A program made the position numbers and the translations under genes. Shown here piece by piece: positions 34,972-46,001 of a stretch of DNA of 64,000 nt (its first letter is position 1; the number at the start of each line of letters is the position of its first letter). The DNA is taken from the NCBI GenBank assembly GCA_032690845.1, contig CM064421.1, positions 38,616,963 through 38,680,962 on the forward strand, written 5' to 3'. The stretch is from Eleusine coracana subsp. coracana. Taxonomy: Eukaryota > Streptophyta > Magnoliopsida > Poales > Poaceae. The notes beneath the pieces were generated by a model that was not told where the DNA came from, made no database searches, and worked only from the letters and a program-made list of their open reading frames with translations.

Positions 34972-35821
34972 TTGCACCCCAGGGTGTAATAGATCATATA
35001 TTACTATTTCAAATTACCGGGTTTTGTGAATGTGTTTGTTGTGTATCAGTGAGAGAAAATCTTGAGGCGAGGTGTAGAATCTTGAGAATGTGACATATGC
35101 AATTTTGTTACAACTAGGCAACGTGTGTATGTTGACACATGTGTTCATTGCAATTAGGCAGTGTATTTCATTTTTTACCATCAGATAAAGTGTATCTTGA
35201 TGTGATAACATGATATGTAACTAGGTGAAATGTATACCAAATATCTTTAGACAGATTAACAAATAATAAAACATGTCTTGCAACAAAACTCATGACACTG
35301 AAAGAGAAAAATAACATATGACCTAGTGAGGACCCAATGTTGCAACGTTAGAGATCCAAAAAAAATGTAGCATGGGTATATAGGAAACAATTGTGCGTGT
35401 CAATTTGTTATGTTACTTATAAGAGAACTGGATTTTATGAGAAGAAAAATAGGACCGGATTTTATATCAACATAACATAAAAGTACATGTCACATATACA
35501 CGACATACGTGTATGAATGAATATGTCATAGTTGAAACAAAAATCAAAACTTGTACCTGGTGAGGAATTGTCGCAACGTAATAAATCGAAAATAAATTTA
35601 ACATGGAGCCATAGAAAAAAAAATTCATGTAGATTTGTTACCTTGTAGGAGGACAGGATTTTACGAGAGAAAAAATAGGACGAAATCATGCATGGCTCCG
35701 TGCATTCCGGATAAAAGGGAGTGACTCGGTTGGCATGTAAACCAAATTAACGCACTATATGTTTTTTTTCTAAAAATTTGATGGTCAAGATTTATTTCTT
35801 ATCTTACACCCTAAGGTGCAA
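34972..35821. mobile_element. TIR-bounded nonautonomous DNA element with internal tandem repeat
   Basis: Ends are TTGCACCCCAGGGTGTAA (left) and TTACACCCTAAGGTGCAA (right), inverted copies of about 18 bp that are themselves nearly palindromic. Inside, a stretch of about 200 bp around 35320-35460 is repeated in diverged form at 35555-35690 (shared CAACGT, GGATTTTA, AAAATAGGAC). No transposase is present. Flanks GATGATGTA and GAGATGGTA might be a decayed 9-bp duplication, which would suggest a Mutator-type element, but this is weak. The family is unknown to me. Confidence 0.55.
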
Positions 35822-36100
35822 GAGATGGTAGTTAGGACTACCGTAAAACAGCCCCTTGTCAGTGAAGTAGTGGAGTATAGTTTTTGCTCTGTTTTTGGAT
35901 ATCAATCGACCCACGAAGGGTACGTTATGAATCCAAATTTTTGGAATAGTTTTAGATCTCCTCGTCAGAGGATCACTATTGACCTGGATGAGTACACCTC
36001 TCTGATCGAGAAGGCCCATCGAGCAGAAGCACTTGTCCACGAGAGTGCAGCTGCTGCCATTTCACTGGTCGAAGCAGCCAAGGCATCCGAAGGGCTGTCC

Positions 36101-36713
36101 ATTTTTTTTGAATGAATGAACTGGAGGGGCAAGCCCCTACAGATTAAATTTATATTGAACCGAATAAACCAAACATTCAGTCACTGTTACATAAATGCAG
36201 AAAAAAAATAAAAGAAAACAAGGAAGCTAAGTCCAATGTTGAATCCATTCTTGAAGTTGAGCGTGGTACTGTCCTTTAATTCTGTGGCCGACCAGGGCCA
36301 TTTCTGTAAGAAACAGTTGCTTGCATCTTTCAACTCTCGGGTCTTCATTGTTAAATCCAACGATTTCTTGTTACCTAAATATTCTAACACATTATAATGG
36401 TGATTTCCATATAAAATGGAACCCTTAGAGTATCCTTTAGACTTTTAACCGTTCTATGAATTTTTTTGACTTTGAGGAACCATTATACCAATTGCCTTTT
36501 TGACTTTGAGGAACCATTATACCAATTGCCTGCTAACATTGTTTAGCAAAGCTACATCTGATAAACATGTGTCTTAGAGTTTCCTCCCTCTGCCAGAGAC
36601 ATAATTCACAGGTATATGAGTCCAAGAACATGTTTCTTCTTCCAAGCATTCTCCTTGTGTTGATTCTATCTTTGAGGATGAGCCAAAAGAAAACTTTGTG
36701 TTTCGACCTTAAC
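36101..36713 (-). mobile_element. 5'-truncated LINE tail inserted in the WEB gene
   Basis: The minus-strand frame 36715-36533 encodes HKVFFWLILKDRINTRRML, then CELC, then HMFIRC, the zinc-binding domain (zf-RVT) found after plant LINE reverse transcriptases. The element ends in T8 on the plus strand (36102-36109), the poly(A) tail of a minus-strand insertion. Possible decayed target copies are AAGGGCTGTCC (36090-36100) and AAGGCTGGACA (36714-36724). The reverse transcriptase itself is absent. Confidence 0.8.
36463..36530. repeat. 34-bp tandem duplication inside the LINE tail
   Basis: The unit starting TTTTTGACTTTGAGG occurs twice without gap or change (36463-36496 and 36497-36530). It is a recent local duplication. 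Confidence 0.9.
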
Positions 36714-37400
36714 AAGGCTGGACAAAATCTTCAAGGCCCTAGAAGAACGAAAGCAGGCGAGGCGTTGCTCAATGCCATAGAGCAGGCTGACAGAGCCACC
36801 GAAGGCAAGCTAGCCATGGAGCAAGAACTTAGGAGATGGAGGGAGGAGGGTAGGCAGCATCGCAGGGCCAGTGAAGCTTCAAAATGTGAAACCAGACAGC
36901 TGCGCCTCGGTTCAAAAGCTGTAGATATCATCGTTGAGCGAAGTGGAGATGCAAAGTGCGCGAGCAAAGAGACAGCTACGCCTCGTATTCATCCGTTGTC
37001 GGACGCATCGGGGAGGAGCAGCCCTACTGATCTGGTCTTGCACGTGAAGACGAAGAAAGCAAGGAAGTTGTCTTTCTTCTCGCGCATCTTCATGTTCCTA
37101 GGCAGGAGGCGGCTTAAAGCTGTGAGATGAGAAATTGCGCCTCCCCTTCTCGGTGATGTGCATCAAGCGTTTGAATTTGAGATAAGATGATGTTTCCCTT
37201 GTTTAGTCAGGTGGTATGTGCATCTGCTGCAGGTCTTGTAACATCTCGCAGTTTCCATTCTGAAGTGTTCATGATTCATAGAACTGGTGTCTAGTGACAT
37301 GCGGAGGTTTTGAAACTGGTAAATTTGCAATTTGCCTCAATACAGTTGAACCGTTGATGCATTGTTTGTGTTGCATGCACTGTGCTAAAGTTCCGAGATT

Positions 37401-39574
37401 TTCTTTTTTGAAAAAAGGCAGGAGCACTGCCATTCATTAAGATAGAGAACATGATTACATCCTAATTAGTACACATTCTAAACCCAACCACAGGTTAGAC
37501 AATAAAACATAAAAATACAACTCATAAGCAACTACTTGACACAACTGAAAGGCAAAATAGACTGAAACTGACTTATTGCTTCCTCGCAAGGTGCATTCTG
37601 ACAACTACTAGAGCCTCTTGTTGACCACTTTGGAGATAATGATCCAACTAGAATGCTACACACCCTTAGGCAGGGATGTCTATTGAAACTTCCAAAGCAT
37701 AGTCTTTATAAGGACTACTGAACAACTTGAGAGTATTGAATAGATAGCTTCACTATGTAGCCCCTTCCTCATTTGTTGATGATCTCCTTTTTCTTCTTCT
37801 CTTTTGTTGCCTCTATTAGCTTTTTGATTGACTCCATGAACATAATAGAATCAGAGAGTTACTTGAGAGTTTCAATGTTGCTTGCACTCAAAGGCTTCTT
37901 ATAGGTGTGTAGATAATTTTTTAGGTTCCAAACACCCAACTGCTGACGTGTCTTAATGAAGCTCCATTTTTTTGTCAGTATATTCTGAACCACCTTGATC
38001 TTTGGCTTCTGAGATTTAATCTTATTCATCAATGTTTGATTGCCTGACTGATTACCCATTTTACTCACAACAACTGCATCCATCTTAGATATCATATTAT
38101 ACACAATAGGTGGAGATAGAGGAGCTACCACACTGTGCTTGAAGTTACTCAAGCCTTTAATTAGATCATGCCCAATCAACTGTTCCGCTCCATTTCTAAT
38201 CTGCAATGGAGTCTTGGCGCCCATCGTGTCTGACATGGGAAAGCAACCCTCCTGCATAGTAATTTGGCAAGGCGGAAATTCCTCATTTACTTTGCTTTCA
38301 GTTGTTTTTTGATTGGCTGCCGGTCTCCCGCTCCGTCTCACTAAATTCCCCTCCTCTTTTGCTTCAACCTTGTGTTCTAATTTCTTTTTTACCGGAGTGG
38401 AAAGCATGAGTTGTAGCATTACTGTGGTCATTTTCACCACCTCAAACAATTCAAGTCTCTCATTTGTTGGTGTGCTTCTGACCGGTGGTGATCGGGTTAG
38501 TGATAGCATCAGCCTCGCCTCTTCACACATGGGATCAATTTTGCTTTCCCTCATTGCTTCCAGCTTCCTTGGATGAAGCATCATCACCAATGACTCATCT
38601 TGGGGGGAGCAATGCTTGTTGCGAGGGTAGCTGGTGTGGCAGTCGAAAGTAGGGAGCAGAGGCTTTGAGAGGCTGATTGACTTGCTGCCTTTACAGGATG
38701 GACACATAGTGGAGATGTGGCCTGTCATGGCAATGCCAGCATCTTGTCGGAGCGTGGCAGAATGCGACTTTGTGATCAGAGGCAAGACAATTGAAACAGA
38801 GACTTCTCACCTTGTTCAAGTAGCGGACACACCGTTCCGCCTGCAGTCAGGGCAGGTCATCCTGCCACTTCACTGACCGTAGACGCCTGCTTCTTGGTTT
38901 AACCAGTTTCCAACCTTCCTCTGACTCCCGACTTGGAGTCTCCTCGTTTTTTGTCGCCCCAAGCCAGACGAAGAGCTCGTCGTGCCGCGAGGATAGGGGT
39001 CGACACTTCTATCTTTGGGCGGAGAAAATCTGACCCAAGAGCATAGCACTGTATGAGGCCTGAGGAGGCCAGTGCACGACGTGCAGCTCCAGGGTCGAGC
39101 CATCAACAACTCCATCGGCGAGCTTCCTTGGGGTTGGGGCCAAGCTGCCAGATCCAGAAGCGGCTTCCTTGCTGAAAGGACCCTTCGGAGCTTCTCGTCG
39201 TTGTCGATTTTTTGTGAAAGGGATGCTAGAGAGGGCTCTGGATGAAAAGGCATTCGTGGCTGGGTGAAGATTTGTTGGATTTTGGAGGACTTTGGAGATG
39301 GATTTGAGTTGCCGGGGAGGAGCGAGCTTGTCGTTTGTGTGGCCTATCCGAGTTGACCGTTGGAGCGCTTTAGGAGAGGCTACAGCGGTCTGAGATGTTG
39401 TGCGGCTGGTTGGGGGCAGGGAAGGTCGTGGATCTGAGGTCTGGGAGCTACAGCTGATGGGAGGGTGGCCATCGCCACGCCGGAGTCCGGCTACAGGCGC
39501 GTTGCCATCTAGTCGCCAGAGCTAACGATTAGGCGTGGGACTTCTTTCGTCGGGTAACTCGGTAGTGTAACCTG
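37401..39574 (-). mobile_element. 2.17-kb LINE-type retroposon with ORF1 only
   Basis: Bounded by an exact 14-bp target duplication AAAGTTCCGAGATT at 37387-37400 and 39575-39588. The left end is T-rich (TTCTTTTTTG), the poly(A) side of a minus-strand insert, followed by the CAGGAGCACTGCC phrase often seen at LINE 3' ends in grasses. Minus-strand frames 39253-38870 and 38785-37859 give a basic, Ser/Pro-rich protein with two zinc knuckles: CFNCLASDHKVAFC (about 38757-38800), then CWHC and GHISTMC split by a frameshift (about 38705-38750). This resembles ORF1 (gag-like) of plant LINEs. No endonuclease or reverse transcriptase is present, so it is nonautonomous. The 5' UTR starts at about 39574. 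Confidence 0.75.
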
Positions 39575-39588
39575 AAAGTTCCGAGATT

Positions 39589-39786
39589 GCTGGCGTAGTA
39601 TTTTATTTGTTTGAGCAAGATGTTTCTTTAAAGCGGTTGGATTGGTTTTCTGCCCTTATGGTATTGTGACTTTGTGACAGTAATATGCACATTGCTTGAT
39701 CCCTCGCTTGTGCCCAGACTCATTCCATTCTGTCTTGGCAACGTCAACATATCCTCTTGATAGTATGATTAGCGCCAGGATTAAAG
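39589..39786. other. Short intergenic gap
   Basis: No gene or repeat is recognised between the LINE and the MITE. Confidence 0.4.
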
Positions 39787-40211
39787 ATGGCAACGGGCAC
39801 ATGGAGGAGCGGAGGCCGGAGGGGGAAGTGTGGCAGGGCGCGCATGGCGGCGAGTTGAGGTGCGGAGGGGGGAGAGACGGTAGGGCGTGCGCGGAGGATC
39901 AGCGGGGCGAGCAGAAGGTTCGTGGCGGCTGTGGCGGCGCGCGTGGAGGAGCAGCGAGGCGAACAGAGGGACGCGCACGGGAGCAGAGGAGCGGGGGAGG
40001 CGGGTGGACTCTAGAAGAAGGCGACGGGGGTAGAATGGGAAGGGGGGAAAAGAAAGTGAAGCTCTAGATGTAGACATGCGGTACATTTTTTGCCCATTAA
40101 CCTTTTGCCCGTGGGTTTCAAACACTGCCCGCGCCCGTGCCCGCGGGCACAAATCATCGCCAGTTCGGGTATTTGCCCGCGGGCACGCGGGTAATAGGTG
40201 TCCGTTGCCAT
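39787..40211. mobile_element. hAT-like MITE with GC-rich ends
   Basis: Inverted ends TGGCAACGGGCAC (from 39788) and GTGTCCGTTGCCA (to 40210). The right subterminal part is full of GCCCGCGGGCAC-type palindromes. The termini match a common grass hAT pattern. The open frame at 39696-40067 within and before it is low-complexity Gly/Arg/Glu and is not a gene. No clear target duplication is left. Confidence 0.6.
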
Positions 40212-40218
40212 ATTTAGC

Positions 40219-40419
40219 CAGGGTTTACATAACCGGTAATAATCGGTTAACCCGGTTAACCGGAAAATCGGTCCGGACCTGTTAGTAAAACCGACCGATC
40301 AGCCAGAGAAAACCAAACCTAAAATTATAGCAATTCAGTTAACCGGTCGGTTTTCCCGGTTAACCGGCCATTTTTTCACCGACCTGAACCGGTCGACTGC
40401 AACAGTTATGTGAACCCTG
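40219..40419. mobile_element. 201-bp hAT-like MITE rich in GGTTAACCGG
   Basis: Inverted ends CAGGGTTTACATAACCGG and ACAGTTATGTGAACCCTG agree at about 15 of 18 positions. The interior has repeated GGTTAACCGG, a usual subterminal motif of plant hAT elements. The flanking octamers differ, so the duplication has decayed. It abuts the preceding MITE with only 8 bp between. Confidence 0.7.
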
Positions 40420-40512
40420 ATCAGCGCAAGCTGACCTGTTTATTTTGTAAACAGAAGACCCTGAGACGTACAAACGGCGTTTCATACCGACGTACAACTA
40501 CACAGGAGCTGG

Positions 40513-40790
40513 ACAGTTGACTCTCGCTAACCTTGTTGAGACTCCTCCATCCTTATGGCAATGGGGCAAGCTGGCGTTTCACATGGACATGCACAACACT
40601 CGTAGTTGATTCTCACTAACAAATCTGTATACGCGTAGTTGATTCTCACTAACAAATCTGTATACGAAGTCGTTCACTGTGTTAGCGAGAGTCAATTGTG
40701 AGTGCGTTGCGCCTATGAAATGCCAGCTTCTCCCCCTCGCCATCAAGGATGGTAAAGGAGTCTCGATAAGGTTAGCGAGAGTCAACTGTG
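40513..40790. repeat. Fold-back element with tandem repeat at its loop
   Basis: Left arm begins ACAGTTGACTCTCGCTAACC and the right arm ends with its reverse complement (GTTAGCGAGAGTCAACTGT to 40790). Pairing continues over about 85 bp per arm with a few mismatches, and a second inner pair uses a related GTTGATTCTCACTAAC sequence. Near the centre a 33-bp unit (starting CGTAGTTGATTCTC) is repeated exactly at 40601-40633 and 40634-40666. It could be a MITE or a hairpin-RNA source. No target duplication was found. Confidence 0.75.
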
Positions 40791-41263
40791 AGTGTAATAA
40801 TCAACATTTTTCAAAAAAATTATAATAATCAACAAACACTAAAAAAAGCTTGATATTCAAGATGTCTTGCTTGGCTGGTCTCATGCTATGTTTTGTTGGT
40901 TTAATAATAAATAAAAAAGATCCACACCTTCTCTCCATGATACAAAATCAGAATGTGGAATATGGATGGTATGAAATGAACACGAAAGGAGACGAATTGA
41001 AGATTGTTCCGTTCGTTCAAGAGTCAAGATAAGTGTCTTTCGAAAAAAGAGTCAAGATAAGTTAGAGCTGTACTGTACCTACAAGGTCTACAACTACAAA
41101 CGAGAAACGATCAATCTAGCGTACGAACCTACGTTTGGGTTCAGTCCGGGCCGCCTCCTAATGGAGCCCAAATACTGCCAACACTGGAGACTCGACCGTA
41201 AGGCAGTACACGGAGCGGAACCGACGGCCCTGGGCCCACTTTTACCTCATTTTATTTTGTTTT
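40791..41263. other. Intergenic, nothing recognised
   Basis: AT-rich sequence with a short frame at 40850-41032 that matches nothing I know. The phrase AGAGTCAAGATAAGT is repeated at 41020 and 41048. Confidence 0.4.
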
Positions 41264-41567
41264 CCCTAAGTGTTTGACAGAAGTTATGTTTATAAAACAA
41301 ACTGCATGTGCTCTAGATTATTTGGTTTATTCTGAGTTATCTGATTTATGTAGTCAAACCGTTTGGTAACAGCTTATACAAATAGCTTATCTGAAGAGTA
41401 AACTGTAAAAAACTAGTATTTTTAATTTGAGCAAAGTAACTTATGCTTGCTAGTAAAAAAATACAGTGCGTTTATAACTGGATAAATATTGTTGAGTTCA
41501 AAGCAAAGTTTATGAAACATAAATTATAAATCAAGTTGCTCAATAAATCTTACCAAACACATCCTAA
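41264..41567. repeat. MITE-like block with GTGTTTG ends
   Basis: An AT-rich block of about 300 bp starts GTGTTTGACAG and ends TACCAAACACAT, with CCTAA on both sides (41265-41269 and 41563-41567). It resembles the small GTGTTTGG-ended elements common in grasses. Ends and class are uncertain. Confidence 0.4.
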
Positions 41568-44500
41568 TCTCATACTAGTCTACAGCACTGTTATACCAAA
41601 GTACTAGTAGCATCTTGTAGTACGTAGCTCGCATTATAGGCGTGCGTACTGCTGTTGGCTGTCGCTCTACGTGTAGGTACGTGGCGACCGGTGGAACAAA
41701 ACCGCAACAGACACATCCCGTGGTCGACACACGGCTTGGATTGGGAGCGGTCGGTCGACGTCCATCTAGACTTCTTAGGCTCCACGCCTCGTCCTTCTCC
41801 AGCGCTGGCGTTGCAGAAGCCATCAAATCGAGCCATCAAACGCACGCTTTTTCCCCCCTTCTTCCTTTTCCAACGAAACGAAAAGGATCGTTTATATTCA
41901 GAGAAACGTTTCTCAGCCGTCCCTGGCTGGCTGGGTCAGATCAGCCGGTCGGTTGCCGCGTCCGGCCTAGCTGGCTTGGCAGGTGCGCCGTCGCCGAGAT
42001 GGGCTCACGTCTGTCTATCCCTCCCATCGATCGATTTTCCATTCCTGACATTCTCAAGGTGCAAGCAAACGATAAGAAGAGGCAAGCAGTAGCTCGGTTG
42101 CCAGCGGCCGGCCGCAGTGATGCCGATGATCGAAAGCAACCGGCCGGCGCGCGCTAAGATCCGCACCGTGCCGTCGCCGTCCATCGAACGATTGGACTTG
42201 CAGGTGAGACCGGCGCGTACGAACAGCCGGTCCTGTCGATCGGTTTAGGGTCTCCCATCTCTATTTTGCTCCGTCCAGACTGGGACGGATCTTCGCTTGC
42301 GCATCGGTGAAACGCGAGAACAGGGGAAGGCTTGCGGTTTACCCTGACGAAACCGAAGCCGTTGCTGGTGGTTAGCTCAAGTTATACCGCGAACAGCAAA
42401 ACGTGTCTGAGCTTGCGTCATGTGTACATCATTGCCTTGGAACAAGATGAGTCACATTGTCACAACTAGATTCCCACTACCAAAGATGATCGTTGAGCTA
42501 AGCATCACTTCTTCCTCTCTTTTTTTCACTTTCTTCCGGGGCGATGTTGGCAGAACCAGCAGGGAACTTTTTCGTCCCAGACTTCCTTAACTGAAAGACA
42601 AAGAAATCCAACGGGGCAATGGATTTGGTGAGAAACTGATGTCCAGGTGAGAGCAGAGCACCAACAGTAAAAGAAGAAGAAGAACCCCCTCGATCGATGG
42701 GGAAAACGAACGGGAAAAAGGCTAGGAGGTCTTAGGGTAGGTTTGCGCCTGGAGTTGCCTTCAAGGCTTTGTCACCCTGACCCAGAGCTACGACTCACCT
42801 CACTCTGCCATCGTGTGCATCTCACTCTCTACTTTTTATCTCACAAGACAACACTTCTTTGTGTGCGCTCTCGATGGACTGGGACCGGCCAACCAACCGT
42901 GTCCGATGGATCGATAGATCGATCGCCTTTTGTTTTCTCGTACACTGGCGCCAACACAACTCTTTAACTGTAGTATAGCCTAATAACTCCAAATGTCTAG
43001 TTCCATGTCCTTGCAACCACATGATCAAAGAACGCGACGGCATCTGAATGCCATTAATTAATCAGCCTGCCTTTCTTCGTCGTAATGAATGAAGCTAGTG
43101 TGATTGGGCTTGTTAGATTTGATCAAGCGCTACTCTGAAATTCACGTGGTACTACCTACTAGGATAAGCTGAGCTAGGTAGCTTTCTTTTCTTCAAAACT
43201 TTTATTAAAGATACTGTCGGCCATTCACCAGGAGCAGTACATCATCAAAACTAAAGAGGAGTAGAGAACCAGCAGGATATGGAGTAAGGTAACATCATGT
43301 GTAAAGTGTGATGCAAACACCATATACAGGGATAATAGTTAAAAAAATTAAGTGATGTGTAAGCAATATTCTTAAGACCTAGATAGCCTGCACTTCAGGT
43401 TTCTGTGTTATTGTTCCTTACGTTCCAGTTCACTTGTTGAATCTACACTATCAAAGGTATTATGGTCTCCAGAAACGGCTTTCCAATGTGCAGAAGACTG
43501 GTCTCGCAAATCCTCAACATTACAGTGGAGTAAAGTTACTGAAAGAGCAGCCGGATACCAAAAACAAAGGCGAAAAGAGGAAAAAGGGAGAAACCAAAGT
43601 GGGAAAAAAAAGGCATTGCTCTTTAACTGAAACATTGGTTCCAACTAATAGGTTGCTTTCTGCCTTTTTTTCACTGCTACATATGCGTATTCCTTCCGAC
43701 CCTGCCATTGTCCGAGCTGCCGTCGTCGTCATTCCACGTATGAAAATCACGTAGGACTAGTTTGAGCACGACGTGCATGTACGACCTGAATCATCACCAA
43801 TATGATTCGGCTGTAGCTTGGATGGGAGCATCTGATCTGATGCGATTTGAGCACACATTGTTTATGACTAAAACATCGTTGTTAATTATGTTTTGTGTTT
43901 GACACACTTCGCCAGTCATTGCCCATTCATTACAACCATCTTTTGAGGACTCTAATATATTTGTTTTAGCTGCAAAGATAGAGCGCGAATCGAACACCAA
44001 CATCCCAATATCAAAGCGAACCGGCAACCGTAGCCTGTAAATGCCTGCAGATTATCAACAAACGGGGTCAAGCTTATCTCTGCTAGCTGTCGGAAGCCTT
44101 GGAAGGGAAGGCATAAAGTCAGGAGTGCTGATGGGTGAATCAGCAAGGATATGTGAGCATTAATTGAGATGGAATTAGACCAGGACCAGTGAATTTTTGC
44201 TTTAATTGTGATGGTTACAGATACCTCTAGTACAATATTCGAGTGATCTTCAGTTGTAGGCATGCACATCGAGGACAATGGAGACGTTAAAATCAAGGGC
44301 GCCCTACAAGTAATCAGTTGGTTAATGATCAAATCATCTGCTGTTTGTTCACTCTGGGTGTGCAAAATGTAAATTAAGCACTAGTACTCGGGTCAGTCTC
44401 GTCTCCATTTCCATCAGATAGCCCCTCTTTTTCATTTCCCTGTTTTTGCACCTCATACTGATATGCTCTACTACCTCCTTTCTAGAACATTGCATTTAAT

Positions 44501-45726
44501 TAAGGCCTCTCAAATTTTATTTCTTTTACCCAAAATTATATACTAGTGTTTGTGTTTTTTTTTTTGCAATGAAATCTAGTATTATTTGTATAAGATCTCT
44601 AACTTATACAAAAGGTCATGTACTGCAAACAATCCAAACTGCTTAATCCAACGTTTTAGCAATCGGACATTCTACTTCAGTTTTCCCAACTAAAATTCAT
44701 GCGGTTCAGACAGTTGCTGAAACCATTTGTTCCGATCGCTGGAGCAAGAATAGTCCGCGGAATGACAAGAGGAAGAGGAAGCGCAGGTGTCCTTGCTGGT
44801 CCTGATCGAACCCTGGCAACTAAGCCATACCTTGGTGTACAAGGGGCAACAAGGACACACAACATCAAGCACTCACATCGCAGCCTGTCAACAAGAACAG
44901 TTCTCCCAGATCACAAGGACACACAGATTGTAAAATCCATGTCTTTTCTGGAAGAGGATGCACCAACCTCAACAAACAGATGATACATATGTATGGCTGA
45001 GACGAGCCTGAGAGAATTATATATGGAAAATGGAGGTTAAATTGTCTAGGTTTAACCGTATTTTAATGGAGTACTTATGCGTGAAGCTTAGATGGCGAAC
45101 TGGAGCGGCGGCTCCACCACAAGGTCGGAAGGGCGTGTCATCCCTAATAATACTTGCAGCTGTGGTTAGCTACGTCTGGCCTGACAACGAAATGAGCAAT
45201 GAATTAGCAGCACCGGTGAACCAGTAACTGACAGCTTTTTCTGAAAATGGATGAAATTGTACTGAACTGAAAGGGGTCAAAACTGAAATGCTGATCACAG
45301 CACATTGGGTCAGGGACTCAGGGTACTCGTTGAGACGTTGACCATGCATGTGAATGAGTTCAATTTGTACCCTGCGTTTAACAGAGTAGCATCGTACGGA
45401 AACCGTTCAGTAATGGTGCACGAACAAAGCTCGATCTGTTCTACGTGAAAGCTTGAAATCCTAGGACGAGTTGTACAACATGATGCTGAAGAAAAAACAA
45501 TAACGATCGTGGCTGCACGTCTCACGAGTTCGTCATGTAAATTAATAACTCTTACAACTAATCTACGATGAAACTGATGGAGCTGGCGACGGACTGAACT
45601 AATAACAAGTAGTACGGCAGCAGAAGCAGACCCTGATGATCGAGTCGCCTGAGAAACTAAATGAAGCGTGCCACGTGGCCCGTCGTTGGTTGCCGGCGTC
45701 CTTTCAAGCTCACACCCCACCCCCAA

Positions 45727-45772
45727 CCACCGCTGATTAATTGTCAAAAAAAAAAAAAACCCACCGCTGATT
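45727..45772 (+). repeat. Micro-retroposition scar: 22-bp poly(A) insert with 12-bp target duplication
   Basis: CCACCGCTGATT occurs at 45727-45738 and 45761-45772. Between them lie 22 bp: AATTGTC, a run of 14 A and a C. This is the layout of an extremely 5'-truncated poly(A) retroposon. Slippage or a filler insertion is an alternative. Confidence 0.5.
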
Positions 45773-45862
45773 GGGCGGCCTTACAGCCTTGCCGCGCACT
45801 CACACAAGCAAGGATCAGCACGGCACCACCCACACCAAGTAATAAGTCCCTTTGTTGTGCAC

Positions 45863-45871
45863 CTATATATC
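45863..45871 (+). promoter_or_regulatory. TATA box of the GUX gene
   Basis: CTATATATC lies about 135 bp before the ATG at 46002 and is followed by GC-rich leader sequence. Position and composition fit a core promoter. The TSS is inferred at about 45.9 kb. Confidence 0.5.
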
Positions 45872-46001
45872 CCGCGCGCATGCAACTCGCCTCACGGCTT
45901 CATTAGCCAGCTCGCTGATCGCACACACGCCGCCGGCCGCGAGACCAAGCTAAGGACACCTGACGACGTACGGGTGAGCGAACAGTAGTAAGCTTTGAGG
46001 C

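Larger units (their letters stand above)
35816..37130 (+). pseudogene. WEB-family (DUF827) coiled-coil gene remnant, split by a LINE
   Basis: Two pieces of a WEAK CHLOROPLAST MOVEMENT UNDER BLUE LIGHT family protein flank an inserted LINE. The left piece (about 35960-36100) contains ITIDLDEYTSLIEKA and ALVHESAAAAISLVEAAKAS, the usual family block. The right piece (about 36740-37130) has the coiled-coil EQADRATEGKLAMEQELRRW and the basic C-terminus KLSFFSRIFMFLGRRR, which is the normal family ending. The N-terminal coiled coils are absent. The two pieces are in different frames, and upstream sequence at 35816-35950 is not recognised. WEB proteins bind partners such as PMI2 and tune chloroplast photorelocation. 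This copy cannot make a normal protein, though the C-terminal frame (36567-37130) is still open. Confidence 0.75.
41568..46001. other. 4.4-kb gene-poor interval upstream of GUX
   Basis: No gene is supported. Open frames at 41642-42157 and 44699-44983 lack known motifs, show no splice-consistent extension and have shadow frames of equal length. Near 43190-43290 a TTTTATTAAAG phrase resembles a LINE 3' tail. The right end contains the GUX promoter. Confidence 0.5.

Noticed and set aside
39696..40067. 123-codon plus-strand frame
   Set aside because: Low-complexity Gly/Arg/Glu translation of a GC-rich MITE; no family resemblance.
41642..42157. 171-codon frame upstream of GUX
   Set aside because: No known motif, an equally long frame overlaps it on the same strand, and no splice or promoter support was seen.
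41568..46001. Conserved plant microRNA precursors
   Set aside because: I looked by eye for the mature sequences of the common families (for example miR156, miR166, miR172, miR396) and saw none; a folding search was not possible.
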